The position numbers and the translations under genes were made by a program. From contig SHWR01000028.1 of NCBI GenBank assembly GCA_009693745.1, positions 1-13,906 on the forward strand: DNA of 13,906 nucleotides. The letters are read 5' to 3'. The notes beneath the pieces were generated by a model. That model searched no databases. It saw only the letters and a list, made by a program, of their open reading frames with translations, and had not been told where the DNA came from. Shown one piece after another: positions 13,471 through 13,906 of this stretch (the first letter of the stretch is position 1; each line of letters opens with the position of its first letter). This stretch comes from Candidatus Fonsibacter sp. (GTDB lineage Bacteria > Pseudomonadota > Alphaproteobacteria > Pelagibacterales > Pelagibacteraceae).

Positions 13471-13906
13471 TGAATACAGATGTTATTACTTCGCAAGCAA
13501 TTGCTTTATTTTTTCCAACATTACCAAGTCTGTCAGTTGTCTTTCCTTTAACGCTTATTTTTTTTTCATTAATATTACAAATTTTAGCAAGATTCTTTGA
13601 TATAATATTTTTATATTTTTTAAGGTTCGGTTTTTGAGCAATAATATTAATATCAATATTATTAATCCTAATATTTTTAATTTTAAGAAAATTAATAATT
13701 TTTTTTAAAAAAAAAGTTGATCTTTTATTTTTAAATTTTTTATTATTTGGAAATAAAGTTCCAATGTCACCTAATTTTTTGGACCCCAAGAGAGAATCTA
13801 TTAAAGCATGTATTACAGGATCACCATCAGAATGACCAACTGTACCCATTGAATATGGAATATTTATTCCCCCTAAGTATAATTTATAATTTTTTTCTAA
13901 TTTATG
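13463..13906 (-). CDS. ispF: 2-C-methyl-D-erythritol 2,4-cyclodiphosphate synthase domain (gene runs off the right edge; possible IspDF fusion)
   Basis: IspF makes the cyclic diphosphate intermediate of the non-mevalonate isoprenoid pathway. The frame is open to the window edge, giving 147 visible residues. The methionine at 13849 is internal: family-typical sequence HKLEKNYKLYLGGINIP lies in frame upstream of it. Recognisable parts are GHSDGDPVIHALIDSLLG (24-41), whose histidine at 33 corresponds to a metal ligand, DIGTLFP, and the C-terminal KGKTTDRLGNVG. The first metal motif (DxH) lies beyond the edge. Alphaproteobacteria often fuse IspD to IspF; this cannot be decided here. The stop overlaps the pgpA start by 8 nt. 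Confidence 0.94.
   Translation of the reverse strand, partial: HKLEKNYKLYLGGINIPYSMGTVGHSDGDPVIHALIDSLLGSKKLGDIGTLFPNNKKFKNKRSTFFLKKIINFLKIKNIRINNIDINIIAQKPNLKKYKNIISKNLAKICNINEKKISVKGKTTDRLGNVGKNKAIACEVITSVFND

Noticed and set aside
13463..13849. ispF as a complete short gene starting at the ATG at 13849
   Set aside because: Conserved IspF sequence continues in frame upstream to the window edge, so that methionine is internal and the gene is cut by the window.
1..13906. A novel defence system, biosynthetic cluster or mobile element
   Set aside because: Every gene belongs to a known housekeeping family in a familiar order, intergenic space is minimal, and I see no repeats, integrases or composition shifts.

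Overview
This window is a gene-dense, very AT-rich piece of a bacterial chromosome. Its gene content, gene order and LexA box all point to an alphaproteobacterium. The low G+C (well under a third by eye), 0-4 nt gene junctions, minimal spacers and missing Shine-Dalgarno motifs suggest a streamlined, probably marine lineage such as SAR11 or a similarly reduced group. That placement is inference. The longest gap between genes is 83 nt, so no stretch of 300 bases lacks a gene. I see no tRNA, rRNA, CRISPR array, insertion sequence or phage gene.

Layout. (1) 1-1483, minus strand: the N-terminal half of gltX (open at the left edge) and lexA, with an SOS box in front of lexA. (2) 1567-5993, minus strand: a ppiD-trpE-trpG-trpD-trpC run, read from 5993 downward. 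It makes both subunits of anthranilate synthase and the next tryptophan enzymes, preceded by a short PpiD-like membrane protein that lacks its catalytic part. (3) 5994-6039: a 46-nt divergent promoter region. (4) 6040-12558, plus strand: tpiA-secG-pyrG-kdsA-eno-ftsB-lipA-coq10-like, covering glycolysis, protein export, CTP synthesis, Kdo synthesis, cell division, lipoate and ubiquinone function. (5) 12548-13906, minus strand and convergent: ispF (open at the right edge, possibly an ispDF fusion), pgpA and the cinA C-terminal domain gene (pncC).

The genes are functionally linked. Enolase makes the phosphoenolpyruvate used by KdsA, and PyrG makes the CTP that later activates Kdo. TpiA and Eno are glycolytic. 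IspF feeds the isoprenoid tail of ubiquinone, which the Coq10-like START protein handles. PgpA makes phosphatidylglycerol for the membrane used by SecG and FtsB.

The order matches the familiar alphaproteobacterial backbone, but blocks often found there are missing at clean junctions: comEC between gltX and lexA, moaC/moeA between lexA and trpC, and pdhABC-lpd between ftsB and lipA. I find no new molecular system. The points worth a second look are these deletions, the truncated PpiD, possible leaderless promoters before tpiA and pyrG, and an inverted repeat at the convergent gene ends.
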